DNA of 64,000 nucleotides from Acidobacteriota bacterium (GTDB lineage Bacteria; Acidobacteriota; Thermoanaerobaculia; UBA5066; Gp7-AA6). This document shows, piece after piece, positions 17,219-25,549 of this stretch (position 1 is its first letter; each line of letters starts with the position of its first letter). Position numbers and translations under genes: made by a program. Location of the stretch: contig DAHUXD010000024.1 of the NCBI GenBank assembly GCA_027307335.1, positions 53,955 through 117,954 on the forward strand, given 5' to 3'. The notes beneath the pieces were generated by a model. That model worked only from the letters and a program-made list of their open reading frames with translations, made no database searches and was not told the DNA's origin.

Positions 17219-19156
17219 CTAACGCGGAGCGCCCGGTCCAAGCAGCCGCTCCGCCCGGATGAGCTCGCCGACCGACCACGCCTGGAACGGACAGCCCCTC
17301 GGCGTGTGAGGCGCCTCGCCGTCGGCGATTTCGGAGACGTGTCCGATCCCCGCCTCGTCGAGGTGGCCGAGCAGGGTCTCGAGGAAGCGCCGCCGCGCCT
17401 GCTCTCTCGCCGCCACCGTCGGTCCGTGAACCCGGAGCCACGCCTCGACGAAGGCGCCGATGAGAAATGGCCAAACGGTTCCCTGGTGGTACGCGGCGTC
17501 CCTCGCGGCGGGTCCGCCCTCGTAGCGACCCACGTACCGCGGGTCCGCCGGGTCGAGCGAGCGCAGGCCCATCGGCGTCAGGAGGCGCGCCTCGACCGCG
17601 TCGACGATGCGCCGCGCGCGGTCGCCGTCGAGCAGGCGAAACGGGAGGCCTCCGACCGCATAGATCTGGTTCGGCCGGAACGTGGGGTCGGCCGTTCCGA
17701 TCGCGCCGTCCGGATCCACGACGTCGAAGAGGCAGGATTCCGACGGGTTCCAGAAGCGCTCGCCGAAGGACCGGAGCGCCCGGTCATGAAGAGAAAGCCA
17801 GCGGCCCGAGAACGCCGACGCGATCCGGAGCGCGTTGATCCAGAGAGCCTGCACCTCCACGGGCTTGCCGGCCCGCGGCGTGACGGGCTGCCCGCCCACC
17901 CGGGCATCCATCCAGGTGAGCGCGACGCCGGGCTCCCCCGACGCGAGGAGACCATCCGCATCCGCCCGGATGCCGAAGCGCGTCCCGCGCGAGTAGCCCT
18001 CCAGGATCGCCTCGATCGCCGACTCGAGGCGCCCGCGCGTCTCGTTGGAGACGAACCGGCCGTCGGCGACGGCTTCCGTCAGAAAGTCGTGGACCGCGAC
18101 GACGTACCAGAGCGACGCGTCGACCGAGTTGTACTCGGGCGCGGTCCCCGCGTCGGGGAAGAAGTTCGGCAGCATGCCCTCCGAGACCGACTCCGCCCAC
18201 TGCAGAAGGATGCCCTCGGCCTCGGGAAATCGCCGGGTCGAGAGGCACAGGCCGCGGAGCGCGATGAAGCTGTCGCGCCCCCAGTCGGTGAACCACGGGT
18301 AGCCCGCCACGATCGTGCGGCCCGCGCCGCGGCGCACGAGGTAGGCGTCGGCCGCCCGTTCGATGCGTCCGGGGAGGCTCAGGCGGCGGCGGCGCTCGGA
18401 GGCGCGCAGGGATTCCAAACCCTCCGCCGCGCCTCCGGCGTTCAGGATCTCGTCGGCCCCCTCCGCGCACGCGAGCCAGACCGCCTCGCGAGCCGCGAGG
18501 TCGAACAGGAACAGCGCGGGCGAGGCGAGGTCCTCGAGGAAGTCGAGGCCGCGGGACTGCTCGTCCGTGTAGAGGAAGTTCCGGTACCAATCCCGCGCCG
18601 GCTCGAACGAGCCGTTCGTCCGAACGAGCACCGCCGGAACGCCGGCGTATGGACGGAAGACGAGGCCGCCCCGCGGCGATGCCTTCGCTTCGAACCGGAA
18701 CGTCGGATTCTCGTGGTGCAGCGCGTGGTAGTCGCGTCCGGAGAAAAAGGGCCGCACGTCGAGACGCGCCGGCCCCTCGCCCGCGAGCCGCCTCCACGAC
18801 AGCGCGACCGCCGGGGCGCCCTTCGGAACGAAGAGCTCCTGCGCGACGCGCGTGCCGTCCGGAAGCGCGAAGACCCAGCGCGGCCACGGCGACGGCTCGA
18901 AGGACTCGATGCGGGACGCGCCGTCGGGCGCGGTCACGCCGGGCGCGTAGCGCTGGGACGAGAGCGCGAAACGGCCGGCGGCGGTCTCGACGAAGGCGTC
19001 GAAGCCGTTCACGAGGACCATGCGTCCGGTCGGCGGCGTCGTCGCCGCCAGGAGAATCGCGTGGTATCGGCGCGTCCGGACCCCGGAGACCGTGCCGGAG
19101 GCGAAACCGCCGAGCCCGTCGGCTTCGAGCCACTCGCTCGTGGGCGAACCGGTCAC
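17219..19156 (-). CDS. Glycogen debranching enzyme (amylo-alpha-1,6-glucosidase, GH133-like)
   Basis: 645 residues. The N-terminal bacterial GDE domain begins with WLEADGLGGFASGTVSGVRTRRYH, a hallmark of this family, followed by a beta-sandwich. The C-terminal (alpha/alpha)6 catalytic domain carries YPWFTDWGRDSFIALRGL, where the Asp residues include the likely catalytic acid, and later YHQGTVWPFLIGAFVEAWL. It hydrolyses alpha-1,6 branches of glycogen or maltodextrins in the cytoplasm. The size matches the family. It sits between bufC (36-base gap) and doxX (23-base gap), which is odd for a carbohydrate enzyme. No other glycogen gene is present in the window. Confidence 0.9.
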   Translation of the reverse strand: MTGSPTSEWLEADGLGGFASGTVSGVRTRRYHAILLAATTPPTGRMVLVNGFDAFVETAAGRFALSSQRYAPGVTAPDGASRIESFEPSPWPRWVFALPDGTRVAQELFVPKGAPAVALSWRRLAGEGPARLDVRPFFSGRDYHALHHENPTFRFEAKASPRGGLVFRPYAGVPAVLVRTNGSFEPARDWYRNFLYTDEQSRGLDFLEDLASPALFLFDLAAREAVWLACAEGADEILNAGGAAEGLESLRASERRRRLSLPGRIERAADAYLVRRGAGRTIVAGYPWFTDWGRDSFIALRGLCLSTRRFPEAEGILLQWAESVSEGMLPNFFPDAGTAPEYNSVDASLWYVVAVHDFLTEAVADGRFVSNETRGRLESAIEAILEGYSRGTRFGIRADADGLLASGEPGVALTWMDARVGGQPVTPRAGKPVEVQALWINALRIASAFSGRWLSLHDRALRSFGERFWNPSESCLFDVVDPDGAIGTADPTFRPNQIYAVGGLPFRLLDGDRARRIVDAVEARLLTPMGLRSLDPADPRYVGRYEGGPAARDAAYHQGTVWPFLIGAFVEAWLRVHGPTVAAREQARRRFLETLLGHLDEAGIGHVSEIADGEAPHTPRGCPFQAWSVGELIRAERLLGPGAPR

Positions 19157-19192
19157 GCGAACGGCCTCAACTCGAAGGTCGAGATCCGGAAC

Positions 19193-20035
19193 TCAGGAGA
19201 GGGTCACGCCCTCGAACATGCCCTCGGCCACCCAGTCGCGCAGCCAGCGGAAGAGCTGGTCGCCGGCGCTGCCCTGGAGGCGGCGCGCCGACGCGGCCAC
19301 GGCCTTGCCGAACGGGCGGCCGCGCACGAGGTCCTGGAGGAACGCGTGCGCGGGCTCCGACAGGTCGAGGCGCCAGACCTCGTAGCGCTTCCGCCACACC
19401 GCGACCCAGGTCGCCTTCCGGCCGGTCTCGGGGTGGTCGTGGTTCTCTTCCTTGACGGATTGGAGGTAGGCATTGACCGGATGGCCGTACGCGCCGAGCC
19501 GGAAGGCCGCGATCGGGCGGAACACCGCGCCTTCCCAGGATTCCTGCGGGATCTTCGCGATCGCGTCGGCCGGCCATGCCGGCGACGCCGCCGCGTCGAA
19601 GACCTCGGTGACGGAGAGCTCCAGCCGCGCGAGATCCGCGACGAACGCCTTGCGCCGGACGCCCTTCGTCTCGCGGACGAACTCGGGGAAGTGCCGTCCG
19701 AAGCGGTTGAACGTGAAGCTCGTGGACGGATGCGCCCCGGCGTACCTCGTGACGAGCTCCGCGAACTCCTCGTCGCCGAGAAAGTGCGCCACCGCCGGGT
19801 AATCGCCCTCGAGCGCCTCGATCATCCGGAGCAGGTACATGCCCTGGTACACCCCGACGCGCTCGACCGGCGTGAGCGTCTTCGACGGCCGCACGACCCG
19901 CCCGATGTCCTCGGGGTCGAGCTCCGCGCGGGCCGCGGCCGAGACCACGGCCTCTTCCACCGTGCCCGGCTGCTCGATCACCGCCTGCATCCAGCGCTGG
20001 AGCCGCGGGAGGCCGAGGTCAAGAGGCGCGGGCAA
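19193..20035 (-). CDS. bufC: BufC/HvfC-like DUF2063 protein, partner of the MNIO enzyme
   Basis: 280 residues. The N-terminal DUF2063 helical domain contains LQRWMQAVIEQP and VYQGMYLLRMIEALEGDYPAV, then a C-terminal domain with FRPIAAFRLGAYGHPVN and WRKRYEVWRLDL. In characterised systems (MbnC, BufC, HvfC) this protein binds the multinuclear iron oxidase and helps it recognise the precursor peptide during cysteine modification. Its start overlaps the end of bufB by 17 bases, which supports co-translation of the heterodimer. The gene symbol rests on context and family; the specific bufferin subtype is not proven. Confidence 0.85.
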   Translation of the reverse strand: MPAPLDLGLPRLQRWMQAVIEQPGTVEEAVVSAAARAELDPEDIGRVVRPSKTLTPVERVGVYQGMYLLRMIEALEGDYPAVAHFLGDEEFAELVTRYAGAHPSTSFTFNRFGRHFPEFVRETKGVRRKAFVADLARLELSVTEVFDAAASPAWPADAIAKIPQESWEGAVFRPIAAFRLGAYGHPVNAYLQSVKEENHDHPETGRKATWVAVWRKRYEVWRLDLSEPAHAFLQDLVRGRPFGKAVAASARRLQGSAGDQLFRWLRDWVAEGMFEGVTLS

Positions 20036-20924
20036 CGGTCTTCTCTCGTCGAGAATTCATTTCGGGGCGCCGGTGTGACGAGGCCTTCAGGGCCTCGGCG
20101 TGGACCTCGTCGAACGACGGGATGTCCGCGTCCCACTCCAGAAGGGTGGCGACATTGCCCGTGCGCGCGACGGATCGCGCGTACAGCTCCCACACCCGGT
20201 CGATGACGCGGTCGTTGTGCGTGTCGATGATGTGGGTTCCCTTGTTCGTGTGGCCCGCGAGATGGTACTGCGTCACGCGCGCCGGATCGATCGCGTCGAC
20301 GTACGCTTCGGGATCGAAGCCGTGGTTGAACGCACTGACGTAGATGTTGTTGACGTCGAGGAGCATCCCGCAGTCGGCCTCTTCCATCAGGCGTCCGAAG
20401 AACTCCCACTCGGGCATCGAGGACGACGTGAATTCCGCGTAGGTCGAAGCGTTCTCGAGCATGAGCGGCCGCTCGAGAACGTCCGAGACGGTCTTCACCC
20501 GGGCGACGACGTGCCGCAGCGCCTCCTCATTCAGAGGCATCGGAAGCAGGTCGTGCGTATTGCGCCCCGCGACCCCCGTCCAGCAGAGGTGGTCCGAGAT
20601 CCAGCGGGCGCGCGTGCGCGCGGCGAGAGCTTTCAGCTTCGAGAGGTGGTCGCGGTCGAGCGGATCGGCGCTCCCGATGTTGAGCGAGACGCCGTGCATC
20701 ACGATCGGGTAGCGCTCGGCGACCTGGTCGAGCACCCAGAGGGGGCGCCCGCCGGTGTCCATGTAGTTCTCGGAGAGGATCTCGAAGAAGTCGATCTCGG
20801 GCTTCTTCTCGAGGATGTGGGCGTAGTGCACCGTGCGCAGGCCGATGCCGATGCCGAGATCGGGAAAGCCCCACCGGTTGCCCGCGCGCGCGTTTCTGGT
20901 TTCTGGTTTCTGGTTTCTGGTCAC
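20019..20924 (-). CDS. bufB: BufB-like DUF692 multinuclear non-heme iron oxidase (MNIO)
   Basis: 301 residues from GTG. The DUF692 TIM barrel begins GIGIGLRTVHY and keeps the metal ligands: E48 (FFEIL), H77 (MHGVS), D111/H112 (SDHLCW), E157 (LEN), D190/N193 (DVNNIY), H221, H225 and D234/H236. The family installs heterocycles or related changes on cysteines of precursor peptides (methanobactin, bufferins). The first 14 residues are encoded by four ACCAGAA heptamers and look non-conserved, but no other start codon exists before the conserved domain. A strong hairpin sits between it and bufA. Confidence 0.9.
   Translation of the reverse strand: MTRNQKPETRNARAGNRWGFPDLGIGIGLRTVHYAHILEKKPEIDFFEILSENYMDTGGRPLWVLDQVAERYPIVMHGVSLNIGSADPLDRDHLSKLKALAARTRARWISDHLCWTGVAGRNTHDLLPMPLNEEALRHVVARVKTVSDVLERPLMLENASTYAEFTSSSMPEWEFFGRLMEEADCGMLLDVNNIYVSAFNHGFDPEAYVDAIDPARVTQYHLAGHTNKGTHIIDTHNDRVIDRVWELYARSVARTGNVATLLEWDADIPSFDEVHAEALKASSHRRPEMNSRREKTVARAS
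20893..20920. repeat. Four tandem heptamers TTTCTGG at the 5' end of bufB
   Basis: Exactly four head-to-tail copies of TTTCTGG (plus strand). They encode most of residues 2-11 of the BufB protein, immediately after its GTG start. Seven is not a multiple of three, so gain or loss of one copy would shift the frame. Confidence 0.9.
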
Positions 20925-20934
20925 CGCAGCCCTG

Positions 20935-20972
20935 AAAAATTTTGGGGGCCGCGGAACGTGCCCGCAGCCCCC
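20935..20972 (-). terminator. Hairpin (attenuator-like) between bufA and bufB
   Basis: On the minus strand an 11-bp stem (one T-G wobble) with a 7-base loop spans 20972-20944, followed by AAAATTTTT. It lies 23 bases after the bufA stop and before bufB. This is the arrangement expected for partial termination, giving more precursor mRNA than modifying-enzyme mRNA, as in many RiPP operons. Confidence 0.6.
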
Positions 20973-20994
20973 GAGATGATCGTCCGAATCGGGG

Positions 20995-21405
20995 TTACGC
21001 CGCCTTCTTGACCGGAACCGAGCAGCCGCCCTTGCCCTTGCAGGAGTTCTTGCCCGCGCAGCCGGAGTCGCCGGTCTTGCAGCCGCCCTGACCCTTGCAG
21101 GAGTTCATGCCCTTGCAGGAGTGCTTCATGTCGGCCGAGGCGCATCCGCCCTTGCCCTTGCAGGAGTTCTTGCCCGCGCAGCCGCCATCGCCGGTCTTGC
21201 AGCCGCCCTTGCCCTTGCAGGAGTTCTTGCCCGCGCAGACGTGCTTGTCGGACGCGGCCTTCGTGTCCTTGGCCTTCTCGTCGCCCGCCGTGGTCTTGGC
21301 GCTGCCGCTCCTGGCGAGCGCCGCGGCGCTCGCGAGGCCGGAGCCCGCGAGCACGCCGGCGATCGCCAACCCGATCGCCTTCGTGGTCAGGTCACCCTTC
21401 TTCAT
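20995..21405 (-). CDS. bufA: Bufferin-type precursor protein with four cysteine repeats
   Basis: 136 residues. A Sec-type signal peptide is seen at 1-28 (AIGLAIAGVLAGSGLASA). The mature part carries four copies of C-x-G-x-N-S-C-K-G-x-G-G-C: Cys57/63/69, 76/82/88, 97/103/109 and 116/122/128, twelve cysteines in all. Copies 1, 2 and 4 read CAGKNSCKGKGGC and copy 3 reads CKGMNSCKGQGGC. This matches the bufferin (BufA/GigA) copper-binding proteins whose cysteines are modified by BufB/BufC before export. Start: ATG at 21405 with AAAAGGAGA five bases upstream. The expected role is periplasmic copper storage or protection. I infer the four-unit array from the sequence only; I do not know how common this repeat number is. 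Confidence 0.9.
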   Translation of the reverse strand: MKKGDLTTKAIGLAIAGVLAGSGLASAAALARSGSAKTTAGDEKAKDTKAASDKHVCAGKNSCKGKGGCKTGDGGCAGKNSCKGKGGCASADMKHSCKGMNSCKGQGGCKTGDSGCAGKNSCKGKGGCSVPVKKAA

Positions 21406-21487
21406 CCCAGTCTCCTTTTCGCCCCGACGGGGCCCTTCAGTAACGGCGAGCCGACATGGCTGCGCCGGGCTACGCGTGCGGTTCGGT

Positions 21488-21548
21488 GCGCCCGACTCGC
21501 GAGGGGGGCGCCAATGGCGCCGAATCCTAACAAAGAGCGCCCGACTCG
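21488..21548. repeat. 12-base direct repeat in the bufA promoter region
   Basis: GCGCCCGACTCG occurs at 21488-21499 and again at 21537-21548, 49 bases apart. The second copy falls in the spacer of the candidate bufA promoter, so the pair could be operator half-sites. This is speculative. Confidence 0.4.
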
Positions 21549-21555
21549 GAGTCAA
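21527..21555 (-). promoter_or_regulatory. Candidate sigma-70-like promoter for the buf operon
   Basis: On the minus strand: TTGACT at 21555-21550, a 17-base spacer, then TGTTAG at 21532-21527. The -35 is good and the -10 is weak (3 of 6). It would give a leader of about 115 bases before the bufA ATG. Confidence 0.35.
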
Positions 21556-21652
21556 GATCTTTTTGCATCAGGATCCATCAACCTCATTACGGACGCCGGA
21601 CGCCGGCGGATCTGGTCCGCCCGACGTTCTTCGATGCCAAGGGGGGCGACGG

Positions 21653-22663
21653 CTACGAGGCGGGTGGAAACCGGCCGGCCTGGACGTCCTGCAGGAAGGG
21701 AATCAGCGCCCGGAAGTAGGCCTCCTGGTCGTCCCACATGGCCAGGTGGCTGCCGTTTTCGAGGATGACCGTGCGCGACCTTGGCAGGAGACGGCCCATC
21801 TTCCGGATGTCGTCGGGATTCATCTCGTCGTAGCGGGCGCCGATGACGAGCGTCGGCACCGTGATCTTCGGCAGGTCCTTCCAGCGGTCCCAGTCCTTGA
21901 AGGTGCCGGTCACGACGAACTCGTTCGGCCCCTGCATCGTGTTGTAGACCTGCGGGTTGAAGTGCTTGAACGCCCGGGCGACCGGGTCGGGCCACGGGTC
22001 CAGGCGGCACACGTGCCGGCCGTAGACCTCCTTGAACATGACCGCCTGGTACTCGGGATTGTCGAAGTCGCCCTTCGCCTCGTACTTCTCGAGCACCGCG
22101 CGCACGCCGGGCGGCAGCGCGGCCTTCAGCTTGTTGACGTACTCGACGTAGGACGCGATCGAGGCCGTCATGCTGGAGAGGACGAGGCCCCTCAGGTGCT
22201 TCTGGTACTTCAGGGCGTAGTCGATCGCGAGCATGCTCCCCCACGACTGGCCGTAGAGGATGAAGTCCTCGAGCCCGAGCGCCTGGCGCACCTGCTCGAC
22301 CTCGTCGCGGAACCGTTCGATCGTCCACAGGCTCTTGTCCTCCGGCTGGTCGGAGTAGAAGGAGCCGAGCTGGTCGTAGTACCAGAACTCGACGCCCGCC
22401 TGCGGCAGGAAGTCCTCGAAGCACTCGAAGTACTCGTGGGTGAAGCCCGGGCCGCCGTGGAGGGTGAGGACCTTGATCGGGCCCGCGCCGAGCCGCTTGG
22501 TCCACACCTTGTACTTGCCCCCGTCGATCGGGATGAGGCGGACGCCGCCGGTCTTGACCTCGGCCGCCGGCGGCGGCGTCGGTTTCGGATCCGGCGAGAG
22601 GCGCAGCGAGGCGAGCGTCGCGGCGGAGAGCGCCATGAAGGCGCGGCGGTCGAGGGAGGTCAC
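21653..22663 (-). CDS. Exported alpha/beta-hydrolase, proline iminopeptidase-like
   Basis: 336 residues from GTG at 22663. The N-terminus TSLDRRAFMALSAATLASL resembles a twin-arginine signal (RR-x-F-M plus hydrophobic core). The S33 hydrolase fold shows the oxyanion HGGPGFTHEYF, the nucleophile elbow GQSWGSMLAIDYA (catalytic Ser), an Asp region GARYDEMNPDD and a late His in NGSHLAMWDD. HGGPG plus GQSWG are typical of prolyl aminopeptidases and related amidases that remove N-terminal Pro or similar residues from short peptides. The long upstream open frame is antisense to the GAF gene and ignored. It is divergent from the STAS gene. Confidence 0.85.
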   Translation of the reverse strand: MTSLDRRAFMALSAATLASLRLSPDPKPTPPPAAEVKTGGVRLIPIDGGKYKVWTKRLGAGPIKVLTLHGGPGFTHEYFECFEDFLPQAGVEFWYYDQLGSFYSDQPEDKSLWTIERFRDEVEQVRQALGLEDFILYGQSWGSMLAIDYALKYQKHLRGLVLSSMTASIASYVEYVNKLKAALPPGVRAVLEKYEAKGDFDNPEYQAVMFKEVYGRHVCRLDPWPDPVARAFKHFNPQVYNTMQGPNEFVVTGTFKDWDRWKDLPKITVPTLVIGARYDEMNPDDIRKMGRLLPRSRTVILENGSHLAMWDDQEAYFRALIPFLQDVQAGRFPPAS

Positions 22664-22738
22664 GAGCTCAAATCTATCGCGGACGCGGCGCCCGCCTTTC
22701 CGGGCTTCCCCGGTTTTTGACATAATCCGCCCCGTTCC

Positions 22739-23074
22739 ATGGATTTGACGACAACCGAAGACGGCGAGGTCACGATCCTGACCGTGTCCGGCGACCTCGT
22801 GATCGGGGAGCCGGAGACGACGTTCAAGAAGACGGTGACGCGCCTGCTCGAGGAGGGCAAGACGAACCTCCTCGTCGATCTCCAGGGAGTCGGCTTTCTC
22901 GACAGCTCCGGGCTCGGCGCGCTCGTGCGCGCGCTGACGCTCGCCCAGAAGGAGGGCGGGCAGGCCAAGCTCCTCCACGCGGGACCGCAGGTGCGCAAGC
23001 TCCTCCAGATGACGAAGCTCGACTCCGTCTTCGAGATTCACGAGGACCTCGAGGCGGCCGTCTCGAGCTTCTAG
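22739..23074 (+). CDS. STAS-domain protein, anti-sigma factor antagonist-like
   Basis: 111 residues, a single STAS domain. VTILTVSGDLVIGEPE forms the first strands and the phosphorylation loop reads FLDSSGLGALV (Ser56/Ser57), as in SpoIIAA/RsbV. Such proteins are switched by phosphorylation from a kinase/anti-sigma factor and a PP2C phosphatase, but neither is encoded nearby. A CATAAT at 22721-22726 lies 12 bases before the ATG, and the Shine-Dalgarno sequence is weak, so the mRNA may be nearly leaderless. It is followed 33 bases later by the GAF-adaptor gene and may regulate that system; this is inference from position. Confidence 0.85.
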   Translation: MDLTTTEDGEVTILTVSGDLVIGEPETTFKKTVTRLLEEGKTNLLVDLQGVGFLDSSGLGALVRALTLAQKEGGQAKLLHAGPQVRKLLQMTKLDSVFEIHEDLEAAVSSF

Positions 23075-23107
23075 TCCCGGGCGCTTCCCGCGCACCGGAC
23101 AGAAGAC

Positions 23108-25549
23108 GTGGCGAAGGACCCCGAGGACCCCGAGGACGAGGCCGCCGTCGAAGAGAACGACGGCACCGCAGCCGAGGCCGAAGTCTCGGCGCTCGCCGAG
23201 CTCGCGCTCTGCGAGAACCTCTCCCAGACGTCCGGCTGGGCCGCGCGCTGGAGCTCGGTCATGACGGGCGCGGACGCGACCCTGCTCTGGGCCCCGGACA
23301 CCGTCAATCCCCTCTTCCTCTGCATCGGCGCCGCGGGCGAGGGCGTCGAGAAGCTCCTCCGCCGGGCGGCGCCGCGCGAGACCGGGTTCGTGCACGACCT
23401 CGTGCGCGACCGCCAGGCGCTCGTGCTCGCCGGCGACGAGCTGAAGAGCGCCGACCCGTTCGTCAAAGGGATTCCCGCCACGCTCCGGGCGTGCCTCGCG
23501 GTGCCCCTCGAGGCCGAGGGAATCATCGTCGGGCTGCTCGCGCTGTTCTTCGAGGAGATGCCGGACGCCGACACGGCGCTCGGGCGCCTCGAGCGCTTCC
23601 TCGAGCAGGCCGCGCCGGCGCTCGGCCGCGCGCTCCGCTCCGAGCGCAAGACCGTCGGCATGCTGCACGCGATCGAGCGGCTCACGAACCTCTACGACCT
23701 CTCGAAGGCGTTCGGCTCGACGATCGACGTCGACGAGCTCTCGCAGCTGATCGTCCGGAAGGCCGCCGACTTCATCACGGCGGAGGCCGCCTCGCTGTGG
23801 ACGCTCGCCGGGGAGGAGGTCGCGCTCGCGGCGACCGGGCTCAACGAGAACTACGACATCGAGCACCCGCCCGAGGCGGTCGGCGGCTCGATCGTCGGCG
23901 ACGTGCTCGCCGACCAGGCCGCGATCCGCCGCAACCGCCTCCCGGCCGACGACCCGCTCTCCGGCGAGAACGACGGCTACACCGTCAAGTCGGTGCTGGC
24001 GATCGCGCTCGTCGAGGAGGAGACGCCGGTCGGCGCGCTCGTGCTCGTCAACAAGCGCGGCCGCCATCCCGAGTTCACTCCCGAGGACGAGGAGCTGCTG
24101 GCCGACCTCTCGCGCCAGGCCGTCCGCGCGCTGCGCACCGCCCGGCAGCACGAGGCCGAGAAGAAGGTCGAGGAGCTCGACGCTCTCCTCGCGGTTTCCC
24201 GCGAGATCACGGCGACGCTCGACCTCGACAAGGTCATGGGCATCATCGTCAACGCGACGGCGACCCTCATTCCGTACGAGCGCTGCGCGATCGGCATCTT
24301 CGAGAAGGGCCGGCTCCGCCTCGGCGCGGTCTCCGGCATGAAGGAAGTCGATCGCAAGGATCCGCACGTCCGCCGCCTCGACGACCTGCTCAACTGGGTC
24401 TTCCTCTCCGGAACCGACGTCGCGGTCGCGCAGACCGAGGACGGAGAGATCACGGCCGAGCGGCCCGAGACCGTCGAGAAGTTCCGGGCGATCTTCGCCG
24501 AGACCGGCCTGCGCACCTTCGTCGGCGTCCTGCTGAAGGACGAGGAGGGCAAGCTCGGCGCGCTCGGGTTCGAGTCCTCCGAGCCGCTCGCGTTCGACGA
24601 CGAGACGCGCGACCTGCTCACGATTCTCGTCAACCAGGCGACGGTCGCCGTGCGCAACGCCCAGCTGTACCAGCAGGTCTCGCTGGCCGGGTTCCTGCAG
24701 CCGCTGCTCGACAGGGGCCGGAAGTTTCAGGCCATCCCGATCCGCCGCCGGCAGGCCTGGGCCGTGGGGGCGGGCGCCGTTCTCCTCGCCCTCGTGGTGA
24801 TCCCCTGGAGGGTCCGCCTCGAGGGTCCGGTGCGGGTCCTGCCGGCGCGCCGCGCCGCCGTGACCGCCGCCGTCGACGGCGTCGTCAGCGAGGTCCTCCG
24901 CCGCGAGGGCGACCGCGTCGCGGCCGGCGACGCGATCGCGACGCTCCGGGACGAGTCCTACCGCGCCGCGCTGGCGGAGGCCGCGGCGGGGCTGGCGATC
25001 GCCGAGAGCGACGTCGTCCAGCACACGCAGGAGGGCGACGCCGCGGCCATGTTCGCGGCGCGGGCGCGGCGCGACGAGCAGCGCGCGCGCCGGGCGCTGG
25101 CCGAGGCGGAGCTCGCGCGGACGGTCCTGCGGGCGCCCGTCGCCGGCGTGCTGATCACCCCGCACATGGAGCAGCGCGTCGGGCAGGCGCTCGCGCGCGG
25201 CGCGGAGCTCGCGATCGTCGCGGACACCGGCGCGGTCACCGCGGAGGTGGCGGTGCCGGAGTCGGACGCCGCGCTGCTCCAGGCGGGACAGGCCGTCGCG
25301 CTGAAGATGAATCCGTTCCCGACCCGCGTCTTCCGCGGAAACGTCGAGCGCGTCGGCGCGGAGCTCCGACAGGAGGGCGAGGAGAGCTTCGTGGTCGCCG
25401 AGGCGCGGGTCGAGAACTCCGACGCCGTCCTCCGCCCGGGAATGCTCGGCACCGGGAAGATCGCCGCCGCGACGCGGCCGCTCGGGTACGTCCTCTTCCG
25501 CCGGCCGCTGCGCTATCTCTGGCTGAAGCTCTGGCCGCTGCTGCCGTGA
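23108..25549 (+). CDS. Triple-GAF, membrane-spanning HlyD-like adaptor fusion
   Basis: 813 residues from GTG. After an acidic N-terminus come three GAF-like domains (about 25-190, 190-350, 355-525), the second and third with the clearest cores (ITAEAASLWTLAGEEVALAATG in part; IPYERCAIGIFEKGRLRLGAVSGM in part). One TM helix (AWAVGAGAVLLALVVIPW, about 556-573) leads into a periplasmic HlyD/AcrA-like adaptor: VDGVVSEVLRREGDRVAAGD is the lipoyl half-motif, followed by a coiled-coil hairpin and RAPVAGVLITPH. So a cytoplasmic sensor is fused directly to an export adaptor. Its stop overlaps the next gene's GTG (GTGA, 25546-25549). No ABC or RND pump gene is adjacent. Confidence 0.85.
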   Translation: MAKDPEDPEDEAAVEENDGTAAEAEVSALAELALCENLSQTSGWAARWSSVMTGADATLLWAPDTVNPLFLCIGAAGEGVEKLLRRAAPRETGFVHDLVRDRQALVLAGDELKSADPFVKGIPATLRACLAVPLEAEGIIVGLLALFFEEMPDADTALGRLERFLEQAAPALGRALRSERKTVGMLHAIERLTNLYDLSKAFGSTIDVDELSQLIVRKAADFITAEAASLWTLAGEEVALAATGLNENYDIEHPPEAVGGSIVGDVLADQAAIRRNRLPADDPLSGENDGYTVKSVLAIALVEEETPVGALVLVNKRGRHPEFTPEDEELLADLSRQAVRALRTARQHEAEKKVEELDALLAVSREITATLDLDKVMGIIVNATATLIPYERCAIGIFEKGRLRLGAVSGMKEVDRKDPHVRRLDDLLNWVFLSGTDVAVAQTEDGEITAERPETVEKFRAIFAETGLRTFVGVLLKDEEGKLGALGFESSEPLAFDDETRDLLTILVNQATVAVRNAQLYQQVSLAGFLQPLLDRGRKFQAIPIRRRQAWAVGAGAVLLALVVIPWRVRLEGPVRVLPARRAAVTAAVDGVVSEVLRREGDRVAAGDAIATLRDESYRAALAEAAAGLAIAESDVVQHTQEGDAAAMFAARARRDEQRARRALAEAELARTVLRAPVAGVLITPHMEQRVGQALARGAELAIVADTGAVTAEVAVPESDAALLQAGQAVALKMNPFPTRVFRGNVERVGAELRQEGEESFVVAEARVENSDAVLRPGMLGTGKIAAATRPLGYVLFRRPLRYLWLKLWPLLP

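Noticed and set aside
21653..25165. Long minus-strand frame reading as a 1170-residue protein
   Set aside because: Only the part up to 22663 is coding (hydrolase); the remainder is antisense to the STAS and GAF genes.
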